A DNA stretch of 64,000 nucleotides, taken from NCBI GenBank assembly GCA_017484285.1, contig JAFUTH010000026.1:1-64000 (forward strand). The letters are read 5' to 3'. The position numbers were made by a program, and so were the translations under genes. This document shows, piece by piece, positions 1-7,815 of this stretch. The notes beneath the pieces were generated by a model. That model did not search any database. It was given only the letters and a program-made list of their open reading frames with translations, and was not told where the DNA came from. Numbering within the stretch: position 1 is the first letter of the stretch; each line of letters opens with the position of its first letter. The DNA comes from Treponema sp. GTDB lineage: Bacteria > Spirochaetota > Spirochaetia > Treponematales > Treponemataceae.

Positions 1-41
1 CAGAGAAAGAAGAAACGCCAACGATGAAAAAATTAGCATAT

Positions 42-53
42 GGGGGGGGGGGG
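42..53. repeat. Homopolymeric G tract (12 G)
   Basis: Twelve consecutive G in an otherwise AT-rich stretch. A 16-codon reading frame starting at 24 (MKKLAY, then glycines) runs through the tract, and a one-base change would shift it. The tract is about 180 bases upstream of the Wzi-like gene. Poly-G tracts are established phase-variable switches in Treponema pallidum; that this one varies is inference. Confidence 0.75.
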
Positions 54-70
54 CTCCATTTTGTTGTATT

Positions 71-134
71 ATAACGAATTAAGCGACTGAAAAAAACAGT
101 GCTTGCAAAGGCAACGCTTATAATAATTCGTTAT
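71..134. other. Imperfect inverted repeat able to fold as a branched hairpin
   Basis: An 11-bp outer stem (71-81 with 124-134), a 5-base one-sided bulge (119-123) and a 4-bp continuation (82-85 with 115-118) enclose two short hairpins (86-89/97-100 and 103-106/111-114). The outer boxes are ATAAC and GTTAT. The geometry recalls an integron attC site, but the region next to the outer boxes is fully paired, unlike most attC sites. No coding frame explains it. A structured 5' RNA or a small repeat element is equally possible. Confidence 0.4.
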
Positions 135-223
135 ATCCGCTATTCTATTTCAAAAAATGCCCTGTTTCAAGATAATCTGAAAACTTTTTTTATATTTCAC
201 TTTTTCTTTCGATAAGAATCAGC

Positions 224-229
224 TATACT
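224..229 (+). promoter_or_regulatory. -10 box six bases before the start codon
   Basis: TATACT is followed by six bases and then the ATG at 236. A start about seven bases past the box would make the mRNA leaderless or nearly so. No good -35 or Shine-Dalgarno site is visible. Confidence 0.5.
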
Positions 230-235
230 GAGCAT

Positions 236-2023
236 ATGAAAAAACTACGTGCCCCGCTCATGCTCATACTGATGCAGTCATTCGCTCTCCTTTTTTCACA
301 GGAAGCACTCACCTCAATCGAAGAGCAGTATTACGATTTTCTTTCGCTTACCGGTACAACGAAGCGCAATTATCTCACGTACCGCACGCTGAGCGACAGT
401 TCTTGGCTCGTCGAGGAGACTGACGGCGAAGAAAAAGATGTCTGGGCAAAAAATAATCTCGGAAAGACACGCGTTATCTTTGGTGATGATGAGTCATACG
501 CAAAGGAAAACGGCTCGAATTTCTTTACCCGTGGATTCAACCGCTCGCTTACCTACAAGGTCTACGGTCCTGAGTGGTACTCAAGCTACAACACTGCCGC
601 TCCCTATGGCGTGAACGACGGCGCGCTCTGGCAGGGAAAGGGCTACAACACGAGCATGACCGCCGGAGCGAGGCTCGAGGGATTTGGCTTTGAGCTCACC
701 GTAAAGCCGCAGCTCAGTTTTTCCCAAAACAAGGACTATGACTATCTCACCTCATCGTCAATGCAGAGCGCGACCTATGCGGGCAAGGCGGCTGATTACG
801 GCTACTGGTGGACGCGCGTTGACATGGTGCAGCGGTATGGCGAGGATTCTTTTTGGAACTACGATTGGGGTGACACTGAATTGCGTTGGAGCTGGCATTC
901 GTTCACGCTCGGATTCGGCACGGAAGCAGTCTGGATAGGTCCGACGTTTTATTCGCCGATGCTTTCCTCAAACAATGCGCCCACCTACCCCAAGTTCGAC
1001 ATCGGCTTACGCCGCACGTCGCTCTACGTTCCCTACTTCGGTTGGTATATCGGCGACATCGAGACGAGATTGTGGGTCGGCAAACTCACCGAGTCCGACT
1101 ATTTCGACAACGACGACTCGAACGACCACAATCAGTTCTCTGGCTTCACCTTTTCCTATTCGCCGTCATTCCTAAAGGGGCTCACGCTCGGTGTCACGAA
1201 AATCACCGTAAGCAAGTGGGACGGCGTCTTCAAGGGAAATTTCATGCGCTACGCATGGCCGGGATGGTACGGAAACACGCTGAACGGCAACTCCACTTCC
1301 GAGGGCGAGGACATGAAGGCATCTCTCGTCGCGGACTGGCTCTTCGAGAAGGTCGGATTTGAGATGTACGGCGAGCTTTCGTTCGACGATTTCACTTCGA
1401 AAGGCTTCAAACTCTACGAATACGAGCGGTATCCGTTCCATGCGGTCGCCTACACGATTGGTCTCAAAAAGAGCCTCGACATTTCGCAAAAATACCATCT
1501 CCGGGGACTTCTTGCCTTTGAGTGGAACAATTCAGAGGCATCGCAGGATTATCAGATGTGGTACGGCAGCGCGTACAACTTTGGCACGCACGGTCAGATT
1601 ACGCAGGGCTACACGAACGGCGGTCAGTGGATTGGAAGCGGCTACGGCTATGGCGGAAACAACCAGATTTTGAGTTTTACGCTGTTCAGCCACCACGGCT
1701 ACGAAAAGATTTTCATCCAGCGCAACAACCCCGACAACAACTATCTGTATGCAAAGTGCGTCAGCGCGGATGCCGATACGACAAAGGCGCTCGGAAGCGA
1801 GTATTTCACCGCATTCAAGGCGAATTTCAATGTTGGATTTGAGGAGCTGTGGTACATTCTGCCGAATCTCTCGCTCAGGCTCGGCTTTACCTACAACAAA
1901 ATCATCAATCCGAAGTACAATCCCGGGCTCACCTATCACACGGTCGCGGGCTGGGATTACAACCGTGAATACAACTGGATGAACAACTTCTGCTTCAGCT
2001 GGTGTGTCAAATACCAGTTTTAG
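236..2023 (+). CDS. Wzi-like outer-membrane beta-barrel protein, copy 1
   Basis: A 595-residue exported protein resembling the capsule-assembly Wzi family, which sits in the outer membrane and helps anchor or assemble surface polysaccharide. Residues 1-22 form a signal peptide ending at FSQ. The mature part is rich in Tyr, Trp, Gly and alternating polar/aromatic strands and ends in Phe (VKYQF), as barrel proteins do. A paralogue of 573 residues is at 7816-9537; both start their mature part with SQEAL and share a long block around GPEWY and LWQGKGYNTS. The start follows a -10 box by six bases. The Wzi assignment is family resemblance; a porin-like role cannot be excluded. Confidence 0.75.
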   Translation: MKKLRAPLMLILMQSFALLFSQEALTSIEEQYYDFLSLTGTTKRNYLTYRTLSDSSWLVEETDGEEKDVWAKNNLGKTRVIFGDDESYAKENGSNFFTRGFNRSLTYKVYGPEWYSSYNTAAPYGVNDGALWQGKGYNTSMTAGARLEGFGFELTVKPQLSFSQNKDYDYLTSSSMQSATYAGKAADYGYWWTRVDMVQRYGEDSFWNYDWGDTELRWSWHSFTLGFGTEAVWIGPTFYSPMLSSNNAPTYPKFDIGLRRTSLYVPYFGWYIGDIETRLWVGKLTESDYFDNDDSNDHNQFSGFTFSYSPSFLKGLTLGVTKITVSKWDGVFKGNFMRYAWPGWYGNTLNGNSTSEGEDMKASLVADWLFEKVGFEMYGELSFDDFTSKGFKLYEYERYPFHAVAYTIGLKKSLDISQKYHLRGLLAFEWNNSEASQDYQMWYGSAYNFGTHGQITQGYTNGGQWIGSGYGYGGNNQILSFTLFSHHGYEKIFIQRNNPDNNYLYAKCVSADADTTKALGSEYFTAFKANFNVGFEELWYILPNLSLRLGFTYNKIINPKYNPGLTYHTVAGWDYNREYNWMNNFCFSWCVKYQF

Positions 2024-2030
2024 CGCGTCA

Positions 2031-2059
2031 TTGTTTCAAAATGCAAAAGAGGATATAAT
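2031..2059 (+). promoter_or_regulatory. Sigma70-type promoter, probably leaderless
   Basis: TTGTTT (2031-2036), 17 bases, TATAAT (2054-2059), then six bases to the ATG at 2066. AGAGG lies 13 or so bases before the ATG, further than usual for ribosome binding, so a leaderless transcript is the simpler reading. Confidence 0.6.
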
Positions 2060-2065
2060 CACGTC

Positions 2066-2791
2066 ATGGCAGTAATTGAACTCAAGAATGTAAGCAAAAT
2101 CTATCAGATGGAGAAAGTCAAGGTCAAAGCCGTTGACAACGCCTCCTTCAAAATCGAGAAAGGCGAATTCGCGGCTCTCTCAGGACCGTCAGGCTCTGGA
2201 AAATCCACCCTGCTCAACATGATAGGTCTGATTGACTTGCCCTCTTCCGGTTCAATCATCCTCGAAGGCACTGATGTCTACGCAGGCATCAACCTCGAGA
2301 AATCAACGAAGGTTCCGTTCAAAATCGATTCAAAGCTCACTGAGCTCCGCCGAAGCCATCTCGGCTTCATTTTTCAAACGTTCAATCTCATTCCCGTGCT
2401 CAACGTATGGGAGAACGTCGAATTCCCGCTCACGCTCGGCGCATCGGTCGCGAGCAAGACGCTTTCTGCGAGCGAAAAAAAAGACTGGGTTGCGTTTTTG
2501 CTTGAGACGGTCGGGCTTTCCGACTGGAAGAATCACAAGCCGTCCGAGCTTTCCGGCGGTCAGCGTCAGCGCGTCGCGATTGCGCGTGCCCTCGTCACAA
2601 AGGCTCCGGTCATCCTTGCCGACGAGCCGACGGCAAACCTCGACTCAAAAAACGGCGACCAGATTCTTGAGCTTATGAAAAATCTCAATCAGGAGCTTAA
2701 GACCACCTTTGTCTTCTCAACACACGACGCAAAAATCGTCTCATTGAGCGACCACGTAATAAAAATCCGCGACGGAAAAATCATCGGATAA
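2066..2791 (+). CDS. ABC transporter ATP-binding protein, LolD/MacB type
   Basis: A 241-residue cytoplasmic ATPase with the full set of motifs: Walker A GPSGSGKST, signature LSGGQRQRVAIARAL and Walker B ILADEPTANLD. The family powers FtsX-like permeases that extract lipoproteins or other substrates from the inner membrane. The two FtsX-like permeases with no ATPase of their own (5003-7713) lie just beyond on the opposite strand, so this ATPase probably serves them although it is transcribed separately and towards them. It has its own promoter. A LolD role fits the LolA-like protein nearby; a MacB-type efflux role is the alternative. Confidence 0.9.
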   Translation: MAVIELKNVSKIYQMEKVKVKAVDNASFKIEKGEFAALSGPSGSGKSTLLNMIGLIDLPSSGSIILEGTDVYAGINLEKSTKVPFKIDSKLTELRRSHLGFIFQTFNLIPVLNVWENVEFPLTLGASVASKTLSASEKKDWVAFLLETVGLSDWKNHKPSELSGGQRQRVAIARALVTKAPVILADEPTANLDSKNGDQILELMKNLNQELKTTFVFSTHDAKIVSLSDHVIKIRDGKIIG

Positions 2792-2806
2792 ACGCGCCTT
2801 CCTAAT

Positions 2807-2831
2807 TCTGAACGCATGGCGCGCGTTCAGA
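2807..2831. terminator. Inverted repeat between convergent genes
   Basis: A perfect 9-bp stem (2807-2815 with 2823-2831) with a 7-base loop lies between the convergent stop codons at 2791 and 2849. There is no clean T run directly after it on either strand, so its activity as a bidirectional terminator is likely but not certain. Confidence 0.5.
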
Positions 2832-2848
2832 TGATAAAATCAGTTTTT

Positions 2849-4156
2849 CTAGTAGTCGAGTGAAATCGTAAGATAAGTACCGATGGTGAGTTTCGTGTAC
2901 TTGTTCGCCGACTCGAGGCTTGTCTTCCCGTATTCGTATTTTACGCCCGTGCGCCAGTCACAATGTGGCATAATCCGCGAGAAGATGATGCCCGGCTTGA
3001 TAAAGCCCGCCTTGTTCGTGATGTCGTGATTCCACTGCACGCCCACTTTGATGTCTTTCTGAGGACCGAGCCGTGCCATGCCGAAATCAAACGCGAATCG
3101 GTTCGTAAAGTAGTTTTGTTCTGTACTTGGATTCGGAATGTAAATGTTCTGGAATTCGACGTTAAAGCCGACGTAGGGCGCATTGTCCGTCCACAAATGG
3201 TAGCAGCCGACCGTCGAGATAATTCGCTCGAAGGTCGAAAGGTCGCTGAACTTCGATGTGAAAATCTCTTTTATGCGGGTGCTGTCAGAAACCCTGCCCA
3301 GTACCTGCCCGTATAAGTCCGTGCCGAGAATCGTGCGCTTGAGCTCAATGCCGGCGATGGGGTTCTGGAAGTTCTCGGAATCTTCGCTGTAGGAAAGCGG
3401 AAAGCGTCTGCCGAAAAAGTTGATTGACGTATTGAAGAAGATGAATTCCGCGCTGAGGGCAAAAGACATGTCCTTCGTTCCTGGCGAATCGTTTGACGTT
3501 TCCTCGTTGTACATGGCGACACCGCTGAGCGTATGGTTTCCGAACGGAATCTTCATGATGCCGGAAATGTAGTCTCGCGAGTCATACAAAATGTTTGTGT
3601 ACAAGGCATCGCTGTCGCCCTCATAGTCGTCGCCGTTTGAAAAAAGGCGGATGTTGCCCCACACTGATTTTTTCTTTCCCGCCGTAATGTAGATGCGGTT
3701 CAGCATGAGGTACTCAAAATACATTTCGTAGAGATAGAGCAGATGGTTGCTCTCGGAGTCATCGTCGTCTTTCGGCATACTCGTCTTGAGCACGCCCTTG
3801 AGCGCGAGGTATTTGTCTGGTCGGGTCGTGAAATAGATGTAGTTTTTGAAGTCGAAATAGAGGGTGGCATCGTTGTCGCCGTCCTCACGCACGAACGCGC
3901 CGCCGAATTCAGAGTCCAGCGCACCCGACACTTCAATCGGGAGCTTGAGGGAGCCGAGTTTTAAGTCATAGTCTGTGCCCGCCTTCACTTCCTCGGTGAC
4001 GACCGCTTCCTCCACATCCTCCGCGTTTTCGAACAGTGAGTCAAAATCATCGGCAGACGCGTTCTCGTCTTGGGATTCTTGCGCGGCGAGCGGTGAAAAC
4101 GAAAAGAGGCAGGCTGAGAAAAGCGCGATTAAAAAGGCGCGGCGGGAGTGCTTCAC
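2849..4156 (-). CDS. Predicted outer-membrane beta-barrel protein with acidic N-terminal motif
   Basis: A 435-residue protein with a signal peptide (to about residue 25, PLAAQ), an acidic linker and a strand-rich C-terminal part ending ISLDY, typical of an outer-membrane barrel. Its start is GTG at 4156, fourteen bases after the stop of the LolA-like gene, so it is the last gene of the permease-permease-carrier operon. Residues 36-47 (DDFDSLFENAED) nearly repeat a segment in the periplasmic loop of the upstream permease. The family is not recognised with certainty; a role as outer-membrane end point or receptor of the transport system is inferred from context. Confidence 0.75.
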   Translation of the reverse strand: MKHSRRAFLIALFSACLFSFSPLAAQESQDENASADDFDSLFENAEDVEEAVVTEEVKAGTDYDLKLGSLKLPIEVSGALDSEFGGAFVREDGDNDATLYFDFKNYIYFTTRPDKYLALKGVLKTSMPKDDDDSESNHLLYLYEMYFEYLMLNRIYITAGKKKSVWGNIRLFSNGDDYEGDSDALYTNILYDSRDYISGIMKIPFGNHTLSGVAMYNEETSNDSPGTKDMSFALSAEFIFFNTSINFFGRRFPLSYSEDSENFQNPIAGIELKRTILGTDLYGQVLGRVSDSTRIKEIFTSKFSDLSTFERIISTVGCYHLWTDNAPYVGFNVEFQNIYIPNPSTEQNYFTNRFAFDFGMARLGPQKDIKVGVQWNHDITNKAGFIKPGIIFSRIMPHCDWRTGVKYEYGKTSLESANKYTKLTIGTYLTISLDY

Positions 4157-4170
4157 GACGTGGCTCTGCC

Positions 4171-4977
4171 TTATTTTCCGCTCATCAGCTCAAGATACGG
4201 CTTTGTGTAGACCGCATCGTCCTGCTTTACGAGCGTTGCGTTCGAGATAGAGATGACCGTCTTTTCGTAGTCCATCTTTCCGTTGATTTTTTTGCCCTTG
4301 AGGTTGTCCTGAATCACCATGCTGACGGGAATCTGATAGCTTTTGCCGTTTCCGTCGACCTTTTGATACGACGGAATCGCCGTCGTGCGGAGCTTTTGCC
4401 CAGAGAGCGAGTAGTCTTCCTTTTTGCGCGTAAGCCCGTCGTTTTTGGTGACCCAGAGCTTAATCTGCGGATAGTCGACGTTCTTTGCTTTTGCCTTGAG
4501 CGTGAACAAAACGCACTCGAACGAGCCGAGCTTTACTTCCTCGATGGCGTCAATGTCGTAGTCGCGCACGTAATGCTGCGGGGCGAAGTCAGACGTGTTC
4601 GCGTTCGTGCCTTGAAATTTGTCCTTTGAGCTTGAGAACGTGAAGCGGCGGTCTGCGGGGTCGTAGAACCAGATGTTCGAGTCAGTCTGGAGATAGCCCT
4701 TGCCCTTGTCTTTGAGCGGCGCGGTAATCAGAATCGTCCATTTAGACTCGTTGTCGCGGCGATAGATAGTGGCATTCGTTTTGCTCCTGCCCTCGCCCGG
4801 TTTTTCAAGAACGACTTCGTAGCTCGCCGTAAAGTCAGTGCCGTAGAATGCCGTTGCGTCCTCTGCCTTTTGCAAGAGTGAAGAAGCCACATTTGCGGGA
4901 ATTGCGAACGAGGCGAACGGAACAAAAAGCGCGGCGAGCGCACAAACGCTCAGTTTTTTTATTGCAGACAGTTTCAT
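4171..4977 (-). CDS. LolA-like outer-membrane lipoprotein-sorting protein
   Basis: A 268-residue periplasmic protein resembling the LolA-like sorting family. The signal peptide is residues 1-25, and the body carries family features such as KGKGYLQTDSNIWFYDP, a DFAPQHYVRDYD segment and a KLWVTKNDGLTRKKE strand. The start chosen is the ATG at 4977, preceded by AGGAGA and beginning the signal peptide; a longer upstream frame is rejected. It presumably carries a lipid-anchored or hydrophobic substrate between the FtsX-like permeases upstream and the barrel protein downstream. It is third in a four-gene operon. Confidence 0.85.
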   Translation of the reverse strand: MKLSAIKKLSVCALAALFVPFASFAIPANVASSLLQKAEDATAFYGTDFTASYEVVLEKPGEGRSKTNATIYRRDNESKWTILITAPLKDKGKGYLQTDSNIWFYDPADRRFTFSSSKDKFQGTNANTSDFAPQHYVRDYDIDAIEEVKLGSFECVLFTLKAKAKNVDYPQIKLWVTKNDGLTRKKEDYSLSGQKLRTTAIPSYQKVDGNGKSYQIPVSMVIQDNLKGKKINGKMDYEKTVISISNATLVKQDDAVYTKPYLELMSGK

Positions 4978-5002
4978 AAGATTCTCCTTGAAAAGCGACC
5001 GC

Positions 5003-6289
5003 CTACTCGGTTGTTGCGAGCGCGGCGACCGGCATGATTTTAATGGACTTGAGCGTTGAATACAACACCGCAAGCAAGGTAACCACGATGACGCTCACGA
5101 TTACCAGAACACTTTTTATAACATCGACGCGGGGAACTAAGTTACCCTTGAACAGGAATAAATCGAAAGACGGAATGAACGAGAAGTTGACGGTTGAAAT
5201 CGCGCCGCAGAGAAGCACCGACAGAATGATTCCCGCAAGACAGCCGAACACAAGCAGCACGAACGACTCTGAGAGCAGCGTCGCAATAATCGCGCGTTTT
5301 TTCATGCCGAGCGCCATATACACGCCGATTTCATTGATGCGCTTCATGATGAGGACACGGTACGTGCTTCCGATGCCCGCGATGATAATCAGCGTGAGCA
5401 TGACGATGATGAACGAAATGACCGCCGTCATCGCGACTTCCATGATTTTTACGTCGTTGAGGTTCGCCGGAAGCGGAATGAAGCCCCATGTTTCCGTGGT
5501 GAATGTGTCATCCGCGTCGATGTAGTCGTCTTTGTTGGTGACGTACGGGTACATGTTCAGTTTTGTGGCGAGCTTGTCGTAGATTTTGTGGTATTCCGCG
5601 TCAGTGAGCGTGCTGTGCTTGGGAAAGTGAATGCAGATTCGGTTCGCAAAGTGAGCCGGTCTTCCGTAGGCTTCCTTGAGGAATTCAAAATCCATGTACG
5701 ACGTGTACATACCGAACACGCTTGAGTCCTGAAAGATGCCGCGCACGATGACCGGCACCGTGTTTAGGTAACCTTCGACGGTCTGCAACTGGAACGTAAT
5801 TTCGTCTCCGAGCACACAGCCGAGCATCTTTGCAATCGGCGCGGAAATGAAGACCGCGTTTTTTTCGGTAACGGCGTCAAGCCCGCCCTCGACGAAGTTG
5901 AACGTACTCAAAAGCGCGCGCTCAGCTTCAAAATTCACGCCCTTTATCGTCTGCTGCAACGCCTGAACGCCCTCAAAATAGAACGAAGAATGACGCGCGT
6001 CAAAGTCGAGCCGGGGCACGACGACCGCATCATCATCGAAAAAGGATTTGACAATCTCGTATTTTTCTTGGTAGTTGTTTATTGCAAGACCGTGCCCTTC
6101 CGAGCACATGAGCGCGATTTCGCCGCCGTAGTAGATGCGCGCCTTTTGGTTGAGCGAGAAAATCATGCCCGTGCTCACCGCAATCGCGCCGAGCGAGATT
6201 GCCACACCGAACAGGCAGACCAAAAAGAGCGAGACATACTGAGATTTTCGATACAAGAGCGAGCGAAGCGCGATTTTCCACTGATACAT
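5003..6289 (-). CDS. FtsX-like ABC transporter permease B
   Basis: A 428-residue inner-membrane permease of the LolC/LolE/MacB fold. There is one N-terminal membrane helix (about 20-42), a large periplasmic domain (about 43-290) and three C-terminal helices with the conserved RINEIGVYMALGMKKRAI cytoplasmic loop. The ATG at 6289 shares one base with the stop of the preceding permease (TAATG), so the two are translationally coupled and probably form a heterodimer. The longer frame upstream of 6289 reads through the neighbouring gene in another phase and is rejected. Confidence 0.88.
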   Translation of the reverse strand: MYQWKIALRSLLYRKSQYVSLFLVCLFGVAISLGAIAVSTGMIFSLNQKARIYYGGEIALMCSEGHGLAINNYQEKYEIVKSFFDDDAVVVPRLDFDARHSSFYFEGVQALQQTIKGVNFEAERALLSTFNFVEGGLDAVTEKNAVFISAPIAKMLGCVLGDEITFQLQTVEGYLNTVPVIVRGIFQDSSVFGMYTSYMDFEFLKEAYGRPAHFANRICIHFPKHSTLTDAEYHKIYDKLATKLNMYPYVTNKDDYIDADDTFTTETWGFIPLPANLNDVKIMEVAMTAVISFIIVMLTLIIIAGIGSTYRVLIMKRINEIGVYMALGMKKRAIIATLLSESFVLLVFGCLAGIILSVLLCGAISTVNFSFIPSFDLFLFKGNLVPRVDVIKSVLVIVSVIVVTLLAVLYSTLKSIKIMPVAALATTE

Positions 6290-7713
6290 TATTTTGCCCC
6301 CTGCATAGCCTGCACCGGATTGACGCGCAATGCGTTTATGACCGGATAAATCCATGCGACAAGCCCGAGCAGAATCGCAAGCAAGAACGAGCCGGCGAGA
6401 TTCGAGCATTTGACCGACGTGTGCAGTACCTTTCCGCCGAAGAGCTGAATCAAAAAGCTGTTCGAGAACGTGACGTGCGCCTGCGAGACAACGAGCGAGG
6501 CAATCACGCCGAGCACGCAGCCCAGAATGCCCGCGATGAATGCCATGATGAGCGTTTCCGCGGCACATTCCTTCGTGATGTAGCGTTTGTTCGCGCCGAT
6601 TGCGCGCATCGTGCCGATTTCACGGATACGGTCGAGCACGTTGATGACGAGCGTATTGTTCACGACAATGAAGCCCGAGCCGAGAATGATGATGATGCCG
6701 ATGTTGAGAATGAGCCGGAGCACGTAGAGATAGAACGCCGTGCTTCCCGCAGAACTCCGCCAGTTGACCGCCTCGACCGGCCAGTCATTCGCGCGGAAGT
6801 ATTTGTTCAGCGATTTGATGACGCGCGCTGCCTTTTTTGAGTCGTCGAGCCGGCAGATGAGGAAATTCCATGAAGAGCTTGCGCTCGCCGACTCCTGCAA
6901 TGCCTGCGCTTCTTCCTCAGAGAATGAGATTTCTTCGCTCAAGACGCCCTCAGAAAAATCCTCGGCATCGGCAAACAGCGAATCCAAATCATCGCTCAAA
7001 AGGCTTTCGGTTGACTCGGAGAGCTGAATCTGGTCGCTCGAAGACAAATCCGACATGTCCATGATTGCGCGAACCGTCTCGGGATTCGTGAGCACGATTT
7101 TGTCGAGGACCGGATTTTCGTTTGAGTAGTCGTAAATAGCCGTAAGCGGAACAGCACGGATGCGTGAGGAAAAGCCCTCGCTTATCGTAAACTGGAGCGT
7201 GTCGCCCACGTGCGCCTGCATTTTTTCTGCGTATTTTCGGGAGAGCATGATGCCTTTTTCGCCGTCACGCCATGCTTCACCCTCAAGAATCGTGATTGAG
7301 TCCATGAGCGAAAGATACTCCCTTGCCGGAACGCCGAACATACACGATTTGCTGTCTTTTGCGTCGCTTGAAAGGAGCGCCAAGCCCGTTACCTGCGGCA
7401 CAATGCGCGCGACCGACGGATTTGATGAAAGATACGAATAAATCGCGTCGTACGGAACGAGATTCGGAAGCTCGGTGAGCTTTCCCGTGACCGGCGTTTC
7501 GTCACCGAAAAGCGAGAGCGGATATTTGTTCTGCGGGCGGATAACGATATCGCCGGTAAAACTTGATATGAACGTTTCCTGAACGCCCTTTTCCGTGCTG
7601 TCAAAAACGGAATTGGTGACGACAAGCAGCATGACCGCAAACGCGATGAACAGAATGATGACGAACGAGCTCTTTTTGGAGATGATATTCTTGAACGCGA
7701 GGTACAACAGCAT
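6289..7713 (-). CDS. FtsX-like ABC transporter permease A
   Basis: A 474-residue permease, first gene of the operon. It has an N-terminal helix (about 12-34), a periplasmic domain, three C-terminal helices and the RIREIGTMRAIGANKRYI coupling loop. Within the periplasmic domain a very acidic insertion (about 230-280) contains DDLDSLFADAED at residues 241-252, nearly identical to a segment in the mature N-terminus of the operon's barrel protein. The ATG at 7713 begins a membrane-anchor sequence and lies six bases after a good -10 box; no Shine-Dalgarno site is present. Its likely ATPase is encoded at 2066-2791. Confidence 0.88.
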   Translation of the reverse strand: MLLYLAFKNIISKKSSFVIILFIAFAVMLLVVTNSVFDSTEKGVQETFISSFTGDIVIRPQNKYPLSLFGDETPVTGKLTELPNLVPYDAIYSYLSSNPSVARIVPQVTGLALLSSDAKDSKSCMFGVPAREYLSLMDSITILEGEAWRDGEKGIMLSRKYAEKMQAHVGDTLQFTISEGFSSRIRAVPLTAIYDYSNENPVLDKIVLTNPETVRAIMDMSDLSSSDQIQLSESTESLLSDDLDSLFADAEDFSEGVLSEEISFSEEEAQALQESASASSSWNFLICRLDDSKKAARVIKSLNKYFRANDWPVEAVNWRSSAGSTAFYLYVLRLILNIGIIIILGSGFIVVNNTLVINVLDRIREIGTMRAIGANKRYITKECAAETLIMAFIAGILGCVLGVIASLVVSQAHVTFSNSFLIQLFGGKVLHTSVKCSNLAGSFLLAILLGLVAWIYPVINALRVNPVQAMQGAK

Positions 7714-7719
7714 GAAACG

Positions 7720-7748
7720 ATTATATCTTAAAAAGAAGACCTTAGCAA
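7720..7748 (-). promoter_or_regulatory. Sigma70-type promoter, leaderless, for the permease operon
   Basis: On the - strand TTGCTA (7743-7748), 17 bases, TATAAT (7720-7725), then six bases to the ATG at 7713. The expected start point falls on the A of the start codon. Confidence 0.75.
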
Positions 7749-7777
7749 TCTTGCGTTTTAATAAGGAACGCGATGAA

Positions 7778-7806
7778 CTGACAAAGAACACGAAATCTGA
7801 TAGTAT
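7778..7806 (+). promoter_or_regulatory. Promoter for the second Wzi-like gene
   Basis: CTGACA (7778-7783), 17 bases, TAGTAT (7801-7806), then nine bases to the ATG at 7816. It is divergent from the permease promoter, and no Shine-Dalgarno site is visible. Confidence 0.6.
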
Positions 7807-7815
7807 TCTGAACTG

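Noticed and set aside
71..134. Cloverleaf-like fold as a tRNA
   Set aside because: No acceptor CCA-side stem of seven pairs, no anticodon or T loop of the right size.
4036..4629. 197-codon open frame on +
   Set aside because: Antisense to the barrel and LolA-like genes; arginine-rich shadow of GC-rich codons.
6199..6840. 213-codon open frame on +
   Set aside because: Antisense to the two permeases; composition typical of a shadow frame.
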